A stretch of DNA of 32,501 bases from Deltaproteobacteria bacterium (GTDB taxonomy: Bacteria; Myxococcota; B64-G9). The position numbers and the translations under genes are program-made. The notes under the pieces are model-generated. The model was not told where the DNA came from. It saw only the letters and a program-made list of their open reading frames with translations, and searched no databases. This document shows, piece by piece, positions 1 through 8,544 of this stretch; position 1 is the first letter of the stretch, and each line of letters begins with the position of its first letter. The stretch covers positions 1 to 32,501 of the forward strand of contig JAFDKH010000105.1 of NCBI GenBank assembly GCA_019307065.1, written 5' to 3'.

Positions 1-142
1 TTACTTTGCGGGAAAGGTCCAGGTAGAAATCCTGGCCGGTGACTGCCTGAGTCAAGCCGGTTACGAAGATCGCCCCGATCAATAACGGCACACCGAGGAC
101 CACCAGAAAAACCAGGCCTAAAAATTTCGATACCGCACCCAT
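1..142 (-). CDS. N-terminal part of a membrane-anchored protein of unknown function (runs off the window edge)
   Basis: Reading on the minus strand from the ATG at 142-140 gives 47 codons without a stop before the window ends. The product starts MGAVSKFLGLVFLVVLG and continues with a hydrophobic stretch up to about residue 28, then turns polar (QAVTGQDFYLDLSRK). This is what a single N-terminal transmembrane anchor followed by a periplasmic domain looks like. An AAAGGAG ribosome binding site lies seven to eight bases upstream of the ATG, which supports the start. The gene is divergent from the polytopic membrane protein that begins at 285. The family cannot be told from this fragment. Confidence 0.6.
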   Translation of the reverse strand, partial: MGAVSKFLGLVFLVVLGVPLLIGAIFVTGLTQAVTGQDFYLDLSRKV

Positions 143-284
143 GAGATTTTCTCCTTTAATATAGGCTGATATTAGAAAAGCCTGAACAGACTATCCAGAG
201 AAAAATGGCTCAGTCGAACAATCGATAGTCTTTCATTTGAATCCCTTGTCTCCTTCGGGCATTCTAGCTGTGATAGGGAACACT

Positions 285-1388
285 ATGGCAAGCACACAAG
301 TAAAAAAAGCACGTACCTCCCGGCCGACTCTGGCTCTGGCCAAATACTCGCGCCTGTTCGCAATCTGGAATTTCATCGGCTGGCTGTTTCTTTTGTGGAT
401 CTTTTCGCGGGTGATCTTCTTTTGGATGAACAGCGATGATTTATTGAACCGTGATTGGGTCATCTTCTACGCCGCCTGGGCCGGCTTCTTCGTCGGCACG
501 GTTGTCTACTGTTCGGCTACTTTGCAATCGCGGCGCATGTTGATTCTCGGCTGGCTGGCTCCGACCAGCGCCGAATGGGCCGAGTTCGACAAGAAAAAGT
601 CGAGTTCGCTAAAGGGTACTTACTGGCTGCCGGCAATTTCTGTCGGGTTGTCGATGGCCGCGCTTCTGGGCGGCCTGGCTTATCTGCCCGGGCAGCTGGG
701 CGGCAACCCGGCCTTATCGCGCCTGACTTTCTTGCTTTACACGACTTTGCTCCCGGCTATGTGTGTCATCCCGCTTACATACTATGTGGCCCGCTTTGCG
801 GTGGCGCGTTTTGCACTGGCGCGCAAGCATGCCGATCCGCACTCGGTCCCGCGCTGGCGTTATGTCTTGTTTCATAACTTGCTGCCCTATGTTTTGCTCA
901 GCTCGGGGGTTGGCCTGGTAGTTGCCTTTGCCCGCTTCTTGCCTTCTTATAATCAAGGTATCGAAATCCCGGTCGACGAGTTCAATATACATATCTCGGT
1001 CACGGCTTTCGGGATTGCCTTGTTGGTAGTGGCCGCGGCGCGCTTCAAGACCCGGGTGGATGCGCTCAGCCCGGTCGTTTTGCAAGGGTCCCGGCCGCGC
1101 GGGCTGTCTGTGCGCTGGAGTTTCTGGTATGCCCTGATTATCGGGATCATTGTCTATCTGTTTTTGTGGACAGGCTTCGCCATCGCCGGGCTCGAAGGAT
1201 TGACCGCCGAAACCGCGGTGATCGTCAAGGTGATTACCTGCCTGTTGACCGCCCTGACTACCGCCTACTGGGGGGTTACCTCGGTCTTGAGAGAAATAAG
1301 TAAAGACGGACTCGAAGCCCATCCTTATCTGCGCTGGGCCAAAAAGATGAGGGATTCGAATTTCTTGCTGGATGAGATCGATATCTAA
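285..1388 (+). CDS. polytopic inner-membrane protein, function unknown (367 aa)
   Basis: The product has about eight hydrophobic segments, near residues 24-46, 57-79, 113-134, 147-171, 194-219, 238-255, 280-305 and 312-336. They are separated by short, often Arg/Lys-rich loops (for example RRMLILGW, KKKSSSLKG, RFKTRVD), so it is an integral inner-membrane protein. I recognise no catalytic or transport motif. The reading frame is open from a TTG at 237, but I prefer the ATG at 285: AGGGAA sits at 275-280 with normal spacing, and the 16 extra residues from the TTG do not resemble a membrane-protein N-terminus. The short cytoplasmic tail is acidic (FLLDEIDI). It converges with the VWA gene, leaving 27 bp between the two stops. 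No partner gene indicates a role. Confidence 0.8.
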   Translation: MASTQVKKARTSRPTLALAKYSRLFAIWNFIGWLFLLWIFSRVIFFWMNSDDLLNRDWVIFYAAWAGFFVGTVVYCSATLQSRRMLILGWLAPTSAEWAEFDKKKSSSLKGTYWLPAISVGLSMAALLGGLAYLPGQLGGNPALSRLTFLLYTTLLPAMCVIPLTYYVARFAVARFALARKHADPHSVPRWRYVLFHNLLPYVLLSSGVGLVVAFARFLPSYNQGIEIPVDEFNIHISVTAFGIALLVVAAARFKTRVDALSPVVLQGSRPRGLSVRWSFWYALIIGIIVYLFLWTGFAIAGLEGLTAETAVIVKVITCLLTALTTAYWGVTSVLREISKDGLEAHPYLRWAKKMRDSNFLLDEIDI

Positions 1389-1415
1389 ATTGTAACAGTG
1401 GATAATATATTTACA

Positions 1416-2858
1416 TCAGTACGCCGTGTACTCGCCGAAGTTTTTTAGACCTTTGTGATCGTAGAGTAATTCCTCGGCTTTGTATTCATCGCCGGTCAGG
1501 CGCTTCGCCCGGGTTCGCGCGCGCTGGGACTGTTCGTAGAGGACCTCGAAGCCCGAGCGCTTGCTTTGGGTCTCGAGGATCTTGGCGCTCTTTTCGAAGG
1601 CGAGTCGGGCCTGTTCGATCTTGCCCTGCTTGCGCAGCCGATAGGCCGCAGCAGTACGCCGGTCGTCTAAGAGGGTGGCGACCCGTACCATGATGTCGGT
1701 TGCCACGTTTGCTTCCACGTCGGCGGTTGAATTCGACCAGCTGACCGCTACACGGCCGGTGCGCTGCTCAATCCGGTGTGTTTTTAAATTGCTGTAGCTC
1801 AGGTTCACGCTGGCCAGGTCTGCATGGGTCCCGGCCGTCCCCGCAGGCAGCTCGACCTCGATCAACAAACCAGCCTGCTTGCCGCTGTAGAGCTGCGGGA
1901 TGCGGGCCGTGACCGTGCTGCCGTGGATCTGCATGCCGGCATTGAGCACCTTGAGCGGCCGGGCTCCACCGTGAAACTCGACCTGGATGCTAAGGTCTTT
2001 GACCACTGCCGCGAGACCGATTCCGAACTCCAGGTCGAATCCCTTCTGCAGGTCGCCCACGTTCTGGGCGAAGAAGTGGTTGCCGCCGCTCTCCAACGCC
2101 AGGCGGGCCATGAGTTTGCTGTCGTAATCAAGCCCCAGGCCGATGGTGGTGACCCCGATCCCGTACGAACGCAGTGCCTCGCCGAGTGCGGCGAGTTCGT
2201 CCGGACTACTTGGGCCGCTATTGGCATGCCCGTCGGAAAGGAGCACGATCCGATTGACCCGCTCTTTGTCGAGGTTCTTTTTTACTTCGTTTTCGCCCAA
2301 CCTGACACCGGCGTACAAAGCCGTGGAACCACCCAACTCGCAGCTCTCTATGGCGTCGATGATCCGAGCGGAGTGCCTGGCGCGGGTGGCGGGTACCAGC
2401 ACTTCGGCGTAGGAGTCGTAGGCCACGATTGAGACCAGGTCGTCGGCGCGCAGCTTATTGACTGCCATCACGGCGGCCTTCTTGGCCCGGAGAAACCTCT
2501 CGCCGGCCATGGAGCCGGAGCGGTCCAGGACGATAGCGACGTTGGCCGGCGGAAGATCGTCGGCGTCCATTTCGAACGCGGTCAAGTTGATCCGCAGGTA
2601 GGTGGTTTGCTTCTCGCCGGCCAGCAGGACCGGGTGGGCCACCAGCGGTTCAAGCCGGACGCCCTCGCCCGGGGCCAGGATCTCGGCAGCCGGCCTGCGG
2701 ATCACATGCGGAGCCGGCATAGGGGCGGCGGAGATCGGTGTTGCCACGGAGGCTATCGCTGGGGGTGCAGTGCCGGTCCAACTGGGGCTGTACTCACACT
2801 GGCAAGCCTGGGTGGCAAGGACGGACATAAACAGTAAAAAAATAAACAGTCGCTTCAT
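1416..2858 (-). CDS. exported VWA-domain protein with intact MIDAS (480 aa)
   Basis: The protein starts with a signal sequence (MKRLFIFLLFMSVLATQA), followed by CQC. A lipoprotein is possible, but the -3 position is Thr, so the lipobox is not canonical. A Pro/Ala-rich linker (about 28-60) leads to a short beta region and then a von Willebrand factor A domain at about 105-290. Its metal-ion-dependent adhesion site is complete: D112-x-S114-x-S116 (DRSGSM), T179 in GGSTALY and D209 in LLSDGHAN. The C-terminal part (about 290-480) has a beta-rich segment and a basic helical tail. The frame opens further upstream at 2906, but GGGAGG seven bases before the ATG at 2858 fixes the start. This architecture is common in secreted or surface VWA proteins that bind protein partners through Mg2+. 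It stands alone, 162 bp downstream of the acetyltransferase gene. Confidence 0.88.
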   Translation of the reverse strand: MKRLFIFLLFMSVLATQACQCEYSPSWTGTAPPAIASVATPISAAPMPAPHVIRRPAAEILAPGEGVRLEPLVAHPVLLAGEKQTTYLRINLTAFEMDADDLPPANVAIVLDRSGSMAGERFLRAKKAAVMAVNKLRADDLVSIVAYDSYAEVLVPATRARHSARIIDAIESCELGGSTALYAGVRLGENEVKKNLDKERVNRIVLLSDGHANSGPSSPDELAALGEALRSYGIGVTTIGLGLDYDSKLMARLALESGGNHFFAQNVGDLQKGFDLEFGIGLAAVVKDLSIQVEFHGGARPLKVLNAGMQIHGSTVTARIPQLYSGKQAGLLIEVELPAGTAGTHADLASVNLSYSNLKTHRIEQRTGRVAVSWSNSTADVEANVATDIMVRVATLLDDRRTAAAYRLRKQGKIEQARLAFEKSAKILETQSKRSGFEVLYEQSQRARTRAKRLTGDEYKAEELLYDHKGLKNFGEYTAY

Positions 2859-3020
2859 TAGTAACCTCCCTTTTACCACTCTAGGGAGATCCGCCGGGCT
2901 TGCCAATCGGTCAGATGGTGTAGGTCGATCATCCTAGGTCAATCTGCGTATAGCGCCCCTAAAAGCGATTAAAGCTGCGAGGATTTTATCACCTCGACCG
3001 CTTTGGCTAATGCCTTCCGA

Positions 3021-3713
3021 TCAATCCAGGTGCAGTTTCTTGACGATATCTTTTAAGAGTTGTTTGCCCATTTGAACGGTGACGTTCTCGCGGGCTACCT
3101 GCGAAAGCATGTTTTGAATGGCGCTGTGATGGGTATTGGAGATCTTGTCCTGCCCGCGCATGACATCATCCAGGGGAAACTCGGCCTCGACAACCCCCAG
3201 GTCGGGTTGAGAAAAGCGCGCCGTTGGGCTGAGCTCATCGATAATGTTTTTCATGCGCACGTTTTCGTAAAGAACTTCACTAACAAAACGCTTGATGCCG
3301 CGTTCGTAGGCCGCGGCAATAATACGCTGTAAAAGCAGGGTGCCCAGGCCTTTGCCCTGGTAGTCGTCGACCACCGCAATCGCGGCGTTGGCTGCTTCGG
3401 GATCTTCGTCTAGTCGGATGAAGCGTGCGATCCCCATGCCCAGTTCGCTGCCGTCGTCTTCGGTTATGGCAGCGCCTATGGCGTAATGGTTGATCCCGTC
3501 GACCTCGGTCAGTCTTTTGAGTTCCTTGTCGGTCAGGTACTTCTTCGAAGTAAAGAACCTCAGGTAACGCGACTGGGGCGACAGGCGTTCGAACCCGCGT
3601 CGAATCAGTTCTTTGTCCTGCGGACGAACCGTGCGCAACACGATCGGAGTGCCGTCTTTCAGTCTGACTTCTTCGCGGTAGGCATCATTATAATGAAGAT
3701 TCGCGGTATCCAT
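3021..3713 (-). CDS. GNAT-family N-acetyltransferase (230 aa)
   Basis: The acetyl-CoA binding motif A of the GNAT fold is clear: IAVVDDYQGKGLGT, with the Q/R-x-x-G-x-G core QGKGLG at residues 119-124. The N-terminal section (RLKDGTPIVLRTVRPQDKELI, shown here only as a landmark at about 17-38, and RLSPQSRYLRFF) is typical of the GNAT domains also found at the C-terminus of acyl-CoA-synthetase-like protein acetyltransferases (Pat/YfiQ). This protein is the GNAT module alone with a helical C-terminal extension (about 190-230). The substrate is unknown; lysine acetylation of proteins is one family possibility. It is the last gene of the clpB run, only six bases after the ferredoxin stop, and is probably translationally coupled to it. 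Confidence 0.85.
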   Translation of the reverse strand: MDTANLHYNDAYREEVRLKDGTPIVLRTVRPQDKELIRRGFERLSPQSRYLRFFTSKKYLTDKELKRLTEVDGINHYAIGAAITEDDGSELGMGIARFIRLDEDPEAANAAIAVVDDYQGKGLGTLLLQRIIAAAYERGIKRFVSEVLYENVRMKNIIDELSPTARFSQPDLGVVEAEFPLDDVMRGQDKISNTHHSAIQNMLSQVARENVTVQMGKQLLKDIVKKLHLD

Positions 3714-3719
3714 TTTTAC

Positions 3720-3929
3720 TCACAAGATTTTAATCGCCTCGAGCGGACAGGCGGTTACGCAGGTCGCGCAGCCTTTGCACAAGCCGAAAACAATCGGTGG
3801 TTCAAAAGGCCCTTCCTGCTTCATTGTTTTCTGCTCACAAGCTGCGGCGGCCGGGCACTTGCCGTCTATAGGGCTGCATTTCTCGGGATCGCAGATTTTA
3901 TAATCGACTACGGCGGTAGGCTTGGGCAT
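3720..3929 (-). CDS. small RLI-type 2x[4Fe-4S] ferredoxin-like protein (69 aa)
   Basis: Eight cysteines are arranged as two Fe-S binding groups. The second is classical: C51-x2-C54-x2-C57-x3-C61-P, in CKGCATCVTACP followed by LEAIKI. The first is atypical: C13-x4-C18-x6-C25-x5-C31, in the context VVDYKICDPEKC. That order (VDY-x2-C-x-P-x-K-C first, then a CxGCxxCxxxCPxEAI group) closely recalls the N-terminal Fe-S domain of the ribosome-recycling ATPase ABCE1/RLI, but here it is a stand-alone protein without ATPase domains. It probably carries electrons or has a structural or sensing role in the cytoplasm. Eleven bases separate it from the HAD gene stop upstream, and six from the acetyltransferase start downstream. 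The start ATG has only a weak GAG-type binding site. The Fe-S assignment is strong; the biological role is unknown. Confidence 0.85.
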   Translation of the reverse strand: MPKPTAVVDYKICDPEKCSPIDGKCPAAAACEQKTMKQEGPFEPPIVFGLCKGCATCVTACPLEAIKIL

Positions 3930-3940
3930 GCTGGATCTCG

Positions 3941-4618
3941 TCAGGCCGGCGGGCCGGGAAAATAGGATAGAATCGAGCGCAGGTCGGGGTCGCGGTTTAC
4001 GAAATCAACGACCTGGGCGACTCGTTCGCTTTTTATATTGACCCCGACCGAGAAACCGGCGCAGCTCATAACATCCAGATCGTTTACATTGTCGCCGACA
4101 AAGGCGCACTCAGCCAGTGAAAGGTTTTCACGACCGGCGATTTCGACCAGGCCATCGGCTTTACCGGCCAGATCGAACTCGGTGTGTCGACCGCCCTTGA
4201 TGGCGCCCTGATCGTCGAAGTGAATCCGATTTATCAAGACATGTTCGAAGGGTGCCGCGGGGAAGAAATGGTCGAGGACCAGGTCGAGGCTGCCGGAGAT
4301 CAGGCTCAGCTTGTAGCCGCGGAGGCTCAACTCGGCGATTGTCTCACGGGCGCCTTTAGTCGGGGTGAGTTGGTCCAGGGCTTGCAACATGCGCGCCCGC
4401 GTCGCGCCGCGCTTTTTTAGCAACTCGAGGTCGTGTAGAAACCAGTCGCGATACGAAATCCGGCCTGCCCGGAAGTCATCGGCGGCTTGTTCGCGCTTTA
4501 TGCTATCCGAGCCGAAGTACTCGTGCAGGGTCGACCAGATGTAAATGGTGTTGTCGACCAAGGTGCCGTCCAGATCGAAGCAGATTAGGCGAATCTTGCT
4601 GCTTTTATTTAGTGCCAT
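3941..4618 (-). CDS. HAD-superfamily phosphatase, phosphoserine-phosphatase-like (225 aa)
   Basis: All four HAD signature motifs are present. Motif I is FDLDGTLVD (nucleophile Asp and general acid/base Asp, about residues 15-17). Motif II is the Ser in LISGS, motif III the Lys in LAGKADG, and motif IV GDNVNDLDV. The helical cap between motifs I and II (about 25-90) makes it a C1-capped, SerB-like enzyme. Such proteins hydrolyse small phosphomonoesters in the cytoplasm. SerB itself usually has a DFDST-type motif I, so I do not call it SerB. The ATG overlaps the stop of the upstream substrate-binding-like gene by 10 bp, showing they are one transcription unit. Confidence 0.85.
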   Translation of the reverse strand: MALNKSSKIRLICFDLDGTLVDNTIYIWSTLHEYFGSDSIKREQAADDFRAGRISYRDWFLHDLELLKKRGATRARMLQALDQLTPTKGARETIAELSLRGYKLSLISGSLDLVLDHFFPAAPFEHVLINRIHFDDQGAIKGGRHTEFDLAGKADGLVEIAGRENLSLAECAFVGDNVNDLDVMSCAGFSVGVNIKSERVAQVVDFVNRDPDLRSILSYFPGPPA

Positions 4619-5790
4619 TTGTAGGTCTTGACTTGTTTGACCTTGAGCGGGTCGAACAGATAGGCCAACTTCTCAGCCACGGTGATGTGAATTACGGCGA
4701 ACGAATATTCGGGACAAAACACATGGCTGCCCTCGGGTAACTCCCCGCGCTGAAGCGCCCCGGCCAGCCGGCAGACCTGGCGTCCAATCCGATGGCTGTC
4801 CGACCCGACCCCGACCAGCGCGCCGCGCCGGACGTGTTCTTCGTCGGATACCCCAACCGGGATCTTGTTATCTTCGGCGACAGACAGGATCCGATTGAAG
4901 GTATCAAGATCTATGATCTTGCGATCGAGCAGCACGATCCAGGCCTCGGTCTTTTCGGCTATTTGGGTAAGCCACTTGTTCAGATCGGTTGTCGGATCGA
5001 TTTCGAATAAAGTTACAGTTCGTTTCTGCTGGCGAATTTGTCTGGCTGCCATTTTGGCCAGCCCGGCCAGGCGACCCGGCGGATGAATCAAGGCCACGCT
5101 TTTCTTTTCGGGCAAAACCAGTAACAGATGGTGTACCAGGGCGGGGATCGGCACCCAGGGAGTTACTCCGATTGACCCGGGTTTGTCCAGACCGGCTGCA
5201 ATCGGGTTGAGAATATTGGCATATAAAATCGGTAATTCGATAGCGGCTTGCCGAATGCTCCGATAAGCCGCCATGCCGACCGCAATCAAGGCGGCCGGTT
5301 TTTCCTTGGCGACTGCCTCTGCCAATTGATTCGGGTCGAGATCCTCCAAGACCAGGGTCTTGTGCCGTTCGCCACATTCGTGACCGAAACCGGAGAGGAC
5401 CAGGCCGGCCGGGTCGGCCAGGCGGCTGGTGATCACTAGATAGTTTGAATCTCTGGTCGGTGGCTGACTTGCCTCGGAAACATGCCAGGGCACGCAGGAC
5501 TCGTTGCCGAAGACAATCGGTACAGGCTGACCGGGTGTCTTAGAGCCATCGGGTTCGAGTTCGCCTTCGGTAAGTTCGCGGGTCAGATCGGGATCATTGG
5601 TTTTTTGAAGCTGATTGACCCAAAGGGCTAAGGCGATAAAGAAAACTGCCGCCCCGCCGGCCATCATCCAGGCCGAACGACCAAGGCTTTTTGAATGAGT
5701 GTTGTGAGTACGGCAGCGACGGCAAAAATCTCCGAGTTCGACCGGGCTATCACATACCGGACAGCGCCTTTTTACGTCGCGGGTACCCAT
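4609..5790 (-). CDS. membrane-anchored fusion of a zinc ribbon with an ABC substrate-binding-like domain (393 aa)
   Basis: Three modules follow one another. A zinc ribbon has C10-x2-C13 and C23-x2-C26 (CPVCDSPVELGDFCRRC). One transmembrane helix lies at about 41-58. A long domain (about 105-375) resembles the PF04392 periplasmic substrate-binding family (TrpX/YtrF-like): it has ALIAVGMAAYRSI, then PILYANILNPIAAGL, then IPVGVSDEEHVRRGALVGVG. The ribbon would be cytoplasmic and the large domain periplasmic. No permease or ATPase gene follows, so the binding domain probably senses or presents a ligand rather than feeding an ABC importer. The frame extends 23 codons upstream into clpB. The ATG at 5790 is chosen because AAGGAG sits just before it and only one base separates it from the clpB stop. 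Confidence 0.75.
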   Translation of the reverse strand: MGTRDVKRRCPVCDSPVELGDFCRRCRTHNTHSKSLGRSAWMMAGGAAVFFIALALWVNQLQKTNDPDLTRELTEGELEPDGSKTPGQPVPIVFGNESCVPWHVSEASQPPTRDSNYLVITSRLADPAGLVLSGFGHECGERHKTLVLEDLDPNQLAEAVAKEKPAALIAVGMAAYRSIRQAAIELPILYANILNPIAAGLDKPGSIGVTPWVPIPALVHHLLLVLPEKKSVALIHPPGRLAGLAKMAARQIRQQKRTVTLFEIDPTTDLNKWLTQIAEKTEAWIVLLDRKIIDLDTFNRILSVAEDNKIPVGVSDEEHVRRGALVGVGSDSHRIGRQVCRLAGALQRGELPEGSHVFCPEYSFAVIHITVAEKLAYLFDPLKVKQVKTYKWH

Positions 5791-5791
5791 C

Positions 5792-8374
5792 TCACTCCTT
5801 GTTGAAAACAATCGTATTGTCCGGTCCCAGGTCGGCCAGGATGGTATCTCCCTCGACAAACTCGTCGGCTAACAGCCGGTTGGCTAAGGGATCCTGGATC
5901 AATTTCTGAATCGTACGCTTGAGCGGCCGGGCCCCGAATTGGGGATCGAAACCCAAATCTGCGATCAGTTCCCTGGCCGGGGCGCTCAGCTCGATTTTGA
6001 TCTTGCGTTCGGACAGTAAATCCTTGAGGTGTCTCATTTGTATAGTCACAATCTTAGCGATGTCCTCGCGACTCAGACTGCCGAAAACAAGTATGTCATC
6101 GACCCGGTTTAAAAACTCAGGCCTAAAATGATTGCGCAAGGCATCCAGTACTATCTGACGATCCTGTTCGTCAATCCGGCCGGCCCGTTCAGCCAGGCGC
6201 TCCGAGCCAATGTTCGAGGTCATGATTACGACGGTGTTCTTGAAATCCACCGTGCGGCCATGTCCGTCGGTCAGGCGGCCATCTTCGAGTAGCTGCAGGA
6301 GAATGTTGAACACTTCTTTATGAGCTTTTTCGATTTCGTCGAAGAGTACAACGGCATAGGGCCGCCGGCGGACCGCTTCGGTCAGGGCCCCGCCCTCGTC
6401 GTAGCCGATGTATCCGGGGGGAGCTCCAATCAAGCGGCTGACGGCGTGTTTTTCCATGTACTCGCTCATGTCTATTCTGACCATGGCCGATTCGTCATCG
6501 AACAAGAACTCAGCCAGGGCCCGGGCCAGTTCGGTCTTGCCGACTCCGGTCGGGCCCATGAAAATGAAGCTGCCGATTGGCCGGTTGGGGTCGGCCAGGC
6601 CGCTGCGGGCCCGCCTGACGGCATTGGCCACGGCCGTGATGGCCGGGTCCTGCCCGATTACTCGAAGCTGCAGGCGCTCTTCCATCTTGAGCAACTTCTC
6701 TTTCTCGCCCTCTAATAACTTGTCGACCGGGATGCCGGTCCACATAGCTACGACAGCCGCAATGTCGTCAGGTTCCACTTCTTCTTTCAACATTTTTGTA
6801 TTTGCTTGAATCTGGCTGAGCCGCTCTTGTTGTTGGGTAAGGTCTTTTTCCAGCCGGACTAAAAGACCGAACTTGATTTCGTAGGCCCGGCCCAGATCGC
6901 CCGTGCGCATGGCCTCTTCTTCATCGGTGCCAGCCTGCTCGATGGCCGATTTCACTTCGCGGATTTTCTCAATGGCGTCGACTTCGTTTTGCCAGTGGGC
7001 CTTTTTCTCTTTTATATCTTCGGAAAGATTGGCCAGTTCTTGTTTGAGCTTACCGAGCCGCTCGCGGCTGGCCTTGTCTTTTTCCTTTTTCAAAGCTTCG
7101 CGTTCGATCTCCAGCTGGGTTATCCGCCGGGTAGCCTCGTCTATTTCAGTCGGCATCGAGTCGATCTCGATCCGCAAACGGGAGGCGGCCTCGTCCATCA
7201 AATCGATGGCCTTGTCGGGCAGAAAGCGGTCACTAATATAGCGATCGGAGAGAGTGGCCGCGGCCACCAGGGCCGAATCTTGTATGCGTACTCCGTGATG
7301 AACCTCATACTTTTCTTTCAGCCCGCGCAGAATGCTGATGGTTTCTTCACGACTGGGCTCTTCAACCAGGACCGGCTGGAAACGACGTTCTAAGGCGGCA
7401 TCTTTTTCGACGTGTTTGCGATACTCGTCTAAGGTAGTCGCCCCAATACAGTGCAGCTCGCCCCGGGCCAGAGCCGGCTTGAGCATATTGGATGCATCCA
7501 TCGAACCTTCGGCCGCCCCGGCCCCGACCAGAGTGTGCATTTCATCGATGAAAAGAATCACCTGGCCCTCGGCGGAAGTAATCTCCTTCAAGACGGCCTT
7601 GAGCCGGTCTTCGAATTCACCCCGGAATTTTGCTCCGGCCACCAGGGCTCCCAGATCGAGAGCTACCAGGCGTTTATCCAGGAGCGGTTTGGGTACATCG
7701 CGGTCGATGATTCGTCGAGCCAGGCCTTCGACTACGGCGGTCTTGCCGGTCCCGGGCTCGCCGATTAGGACCGGGTTGTTTTTGGTGCGCCGGGCCAGGA
7801 CCTGCATCAACCGCCGAATCTCGTCGTCGCGGCCGATGACCGGGTCGAGTTTGCCCTTGCGGGCCAGTTCGGTGAAGTCGCGGCCGTAGCGTTCCAGGGC
7901 TTGATAGCGGCCTTCGGGGTTTTCGTCGGTTACTCTTTGATTGCCGCGGATCTCTTGCAGGGCGCGATAGAGCGCGTCGAGGGTGACTCCCAGGCCGGCC
8001 ATTTTCTGGCCGGCCTGGCCTTGGCTGTCGGCCGCGATTCCCAACAACAAGTGTTCGGTTGATAGATAATCGTCTTTTAGCCGGTCGGCTTCTTGCTGAG
8101 CTGTTTCGAGGACTGTCTTCAGGCGAGCGCCAAGGTAGCCTTCTGCGCCCGAGACTTTCGGCAGTTTTTCCAAAGCCGGTGTGATTGCTCCACTCAGGAT
8201 CTGCGGATCAACTCCGAGTTTCTGCAAGATCGGGACGACAATCCCGCCTTCTTGTTCGATCAGAGCGACCAGCAGGTGCTCGGGCGTCAATTCCTGATGA
8301 CGCATGCTTTGGCCCAGGCGCTGAGCCTGTGTCAGGGCCTCTTGCGATTTTACCGTAAACTTGTCCATTCTCAT
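5792..8374 (-). CDS. clpB: ATP-dependent disaggregase ClpB (860 aa)
   Basis: ClpB forms hexamers in the cytoplasm and, with DnaK, pulls polypeptides out of aggregates. The order is standard and the length usual: Clp N-domain (about 1-150), first AAA+ domain with Walker A GEPGTGKT (205-212) and Walker B VILFIDE (272-278), and a long coiled-coil middle domain (about 400-530) that separates ClpB from ClpA/ClpC. Then comes the second AAA+ domain with GPTGVGKT (607-614), pore loop GYIGYDE (654-660) and Walker B VVLFDE (675-680), and a C-terminal small domain ending in NKE. The first pore loop reads KFRGEFE, with Phe in place of the usual Tyr. GGAGGG lies about 11 bases before the ATG at 8374; a second ATG two codons later (MDKFTV) is an equally possible start. 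A sigma32-like promoter precedes it. Confidence 0.97.
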   Translation of the reverse strand: MRMDKFTVKSQEALTQAQRLGQSMRHQELTPEHLLVALIEQEGGIVVPILQKLGVDPQILSGAITPALEKLPKVSGAEGYLGARLKTVLETAQQEADRLKDDYLSTEHLLLGIAADSQGQAGQKMAGLGVTLDALYRALQEIRGNQRVTDENPEGRYQALERYGRDFTELARKGKLDPVIGRDDEIRRLMQVLARRTKNNPVLIGEPGTGKTAVVEGLARRIIDRDVPKPLLDKRLVALDLGALVAGAKFRGEFEDRLKAVLKEITSAEGQVILFIDEMHTLVGAGAAEGSMDASNMLKPALARGELHCIGATTLDEYRKHVEKDAALERRFQPVLVEEPSREETISILRGLKEKYEVHHGVRIQDSALVAAATLSDRYISDRFLPDKAIDLMDEAASRLRIEIDSMPTEIDEATRRITQLEIEREALKKEKDKASRERLGKLKQELANLSEDIKEKKAHWQNEVDAIEKIREVKSAIEQAGTDEEEAMRTGDLGRAYEIKFGLLVRLEKDLTQQQERLSQIQANTKMLKEEVEPDDIAAVVAMWTGIPVDKLLEGEKEKLLKMEERLQLRVIGQDPAITAVANAVRRARSGLADPNRPIGSFIFMGPTGVGKTELARALAEFLFDDESAMVRIDMSEYMEKHAVSRLIGAPPGYIGYDEGGALTEAVRRRPYAVVLFDEIEKAHKEVFNILLQLLEDGRLTDGHGRTVDFKNTVVIMTSNIGSERLAERAGRIDEQDRQIVLDALRNHFRPEFLNRVDDILVFGSLSREDIAKIVTIQMRHLKDLLSERKIKIELSAPARELIADLGFDPQFGARPLKRTIQKLIQDPLANRLLADEFVEGDTILADLGPDNTIVFNKE

Positions 8375-8432
8375 CGGTAATCATCCCTCCAATTGCGTAG
8401 CATTATTTGTGAATGCTTGCCCAATCATCATG

Positions 8433-8462
8433 AAATGTGTGCATTTTCCGTCAAATGTCAAG
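8433..8462 (-). promoter_or_regulatory. sigma32-like (heat-shock) promoter for clpB
   Basis: On the minus strand CTTGACA (8462-8456) is followed after 15 bases by ACACATTT (8440-8433). This fits the sigma32 consensus CTTGAAA / CCCCATNT at six of seven and about six of eight positions, with a spacing inside the accepted range. It lies about 60 bp before the clpB start. TTGACA alone would also pass as a sigma70 -35 box, but no good sigma70 -10 follows at 16-18 bases. The consensus is that of proteobacterial sigma32 and may differ in this lineage. Confidence 0.5.
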
Positions 8463-8505
8463 GGCTTCCAAATTTGGCCGGCAGCTAGCGGGCTCGCACA
8501 AACGA

Positions 8506-8514
8506 TGCTAGTAT
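8506..8514 (+). promoter_or_regulatory. possible extended -10 box of the giant secreted-protein gene
   Basis: TGCTAGTAT reads as an extended -10 (TG, one base, then TAGTAT, four of six matches to TATAAT), 31 bases before the ATG at 8545. No convincing -35 box is found 16-18 bases upstream. The same core, CGATGCTAG-A/T-AT, occurs in the better-formed promoter at 32413-32424, which mildly supports it. Confidence 0.3.
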
Positions 8515-8544
8515 AGAAACTTGAATTTCCAAAGAGGGTTAATA

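Noticed and set aside
2978..2996. Hairpin CGAGG/CCTCG between the acetyltransferase and VWA genes as terminator
   Set aside because: The stem is only five pairs and no T-run follows on the minus strand.
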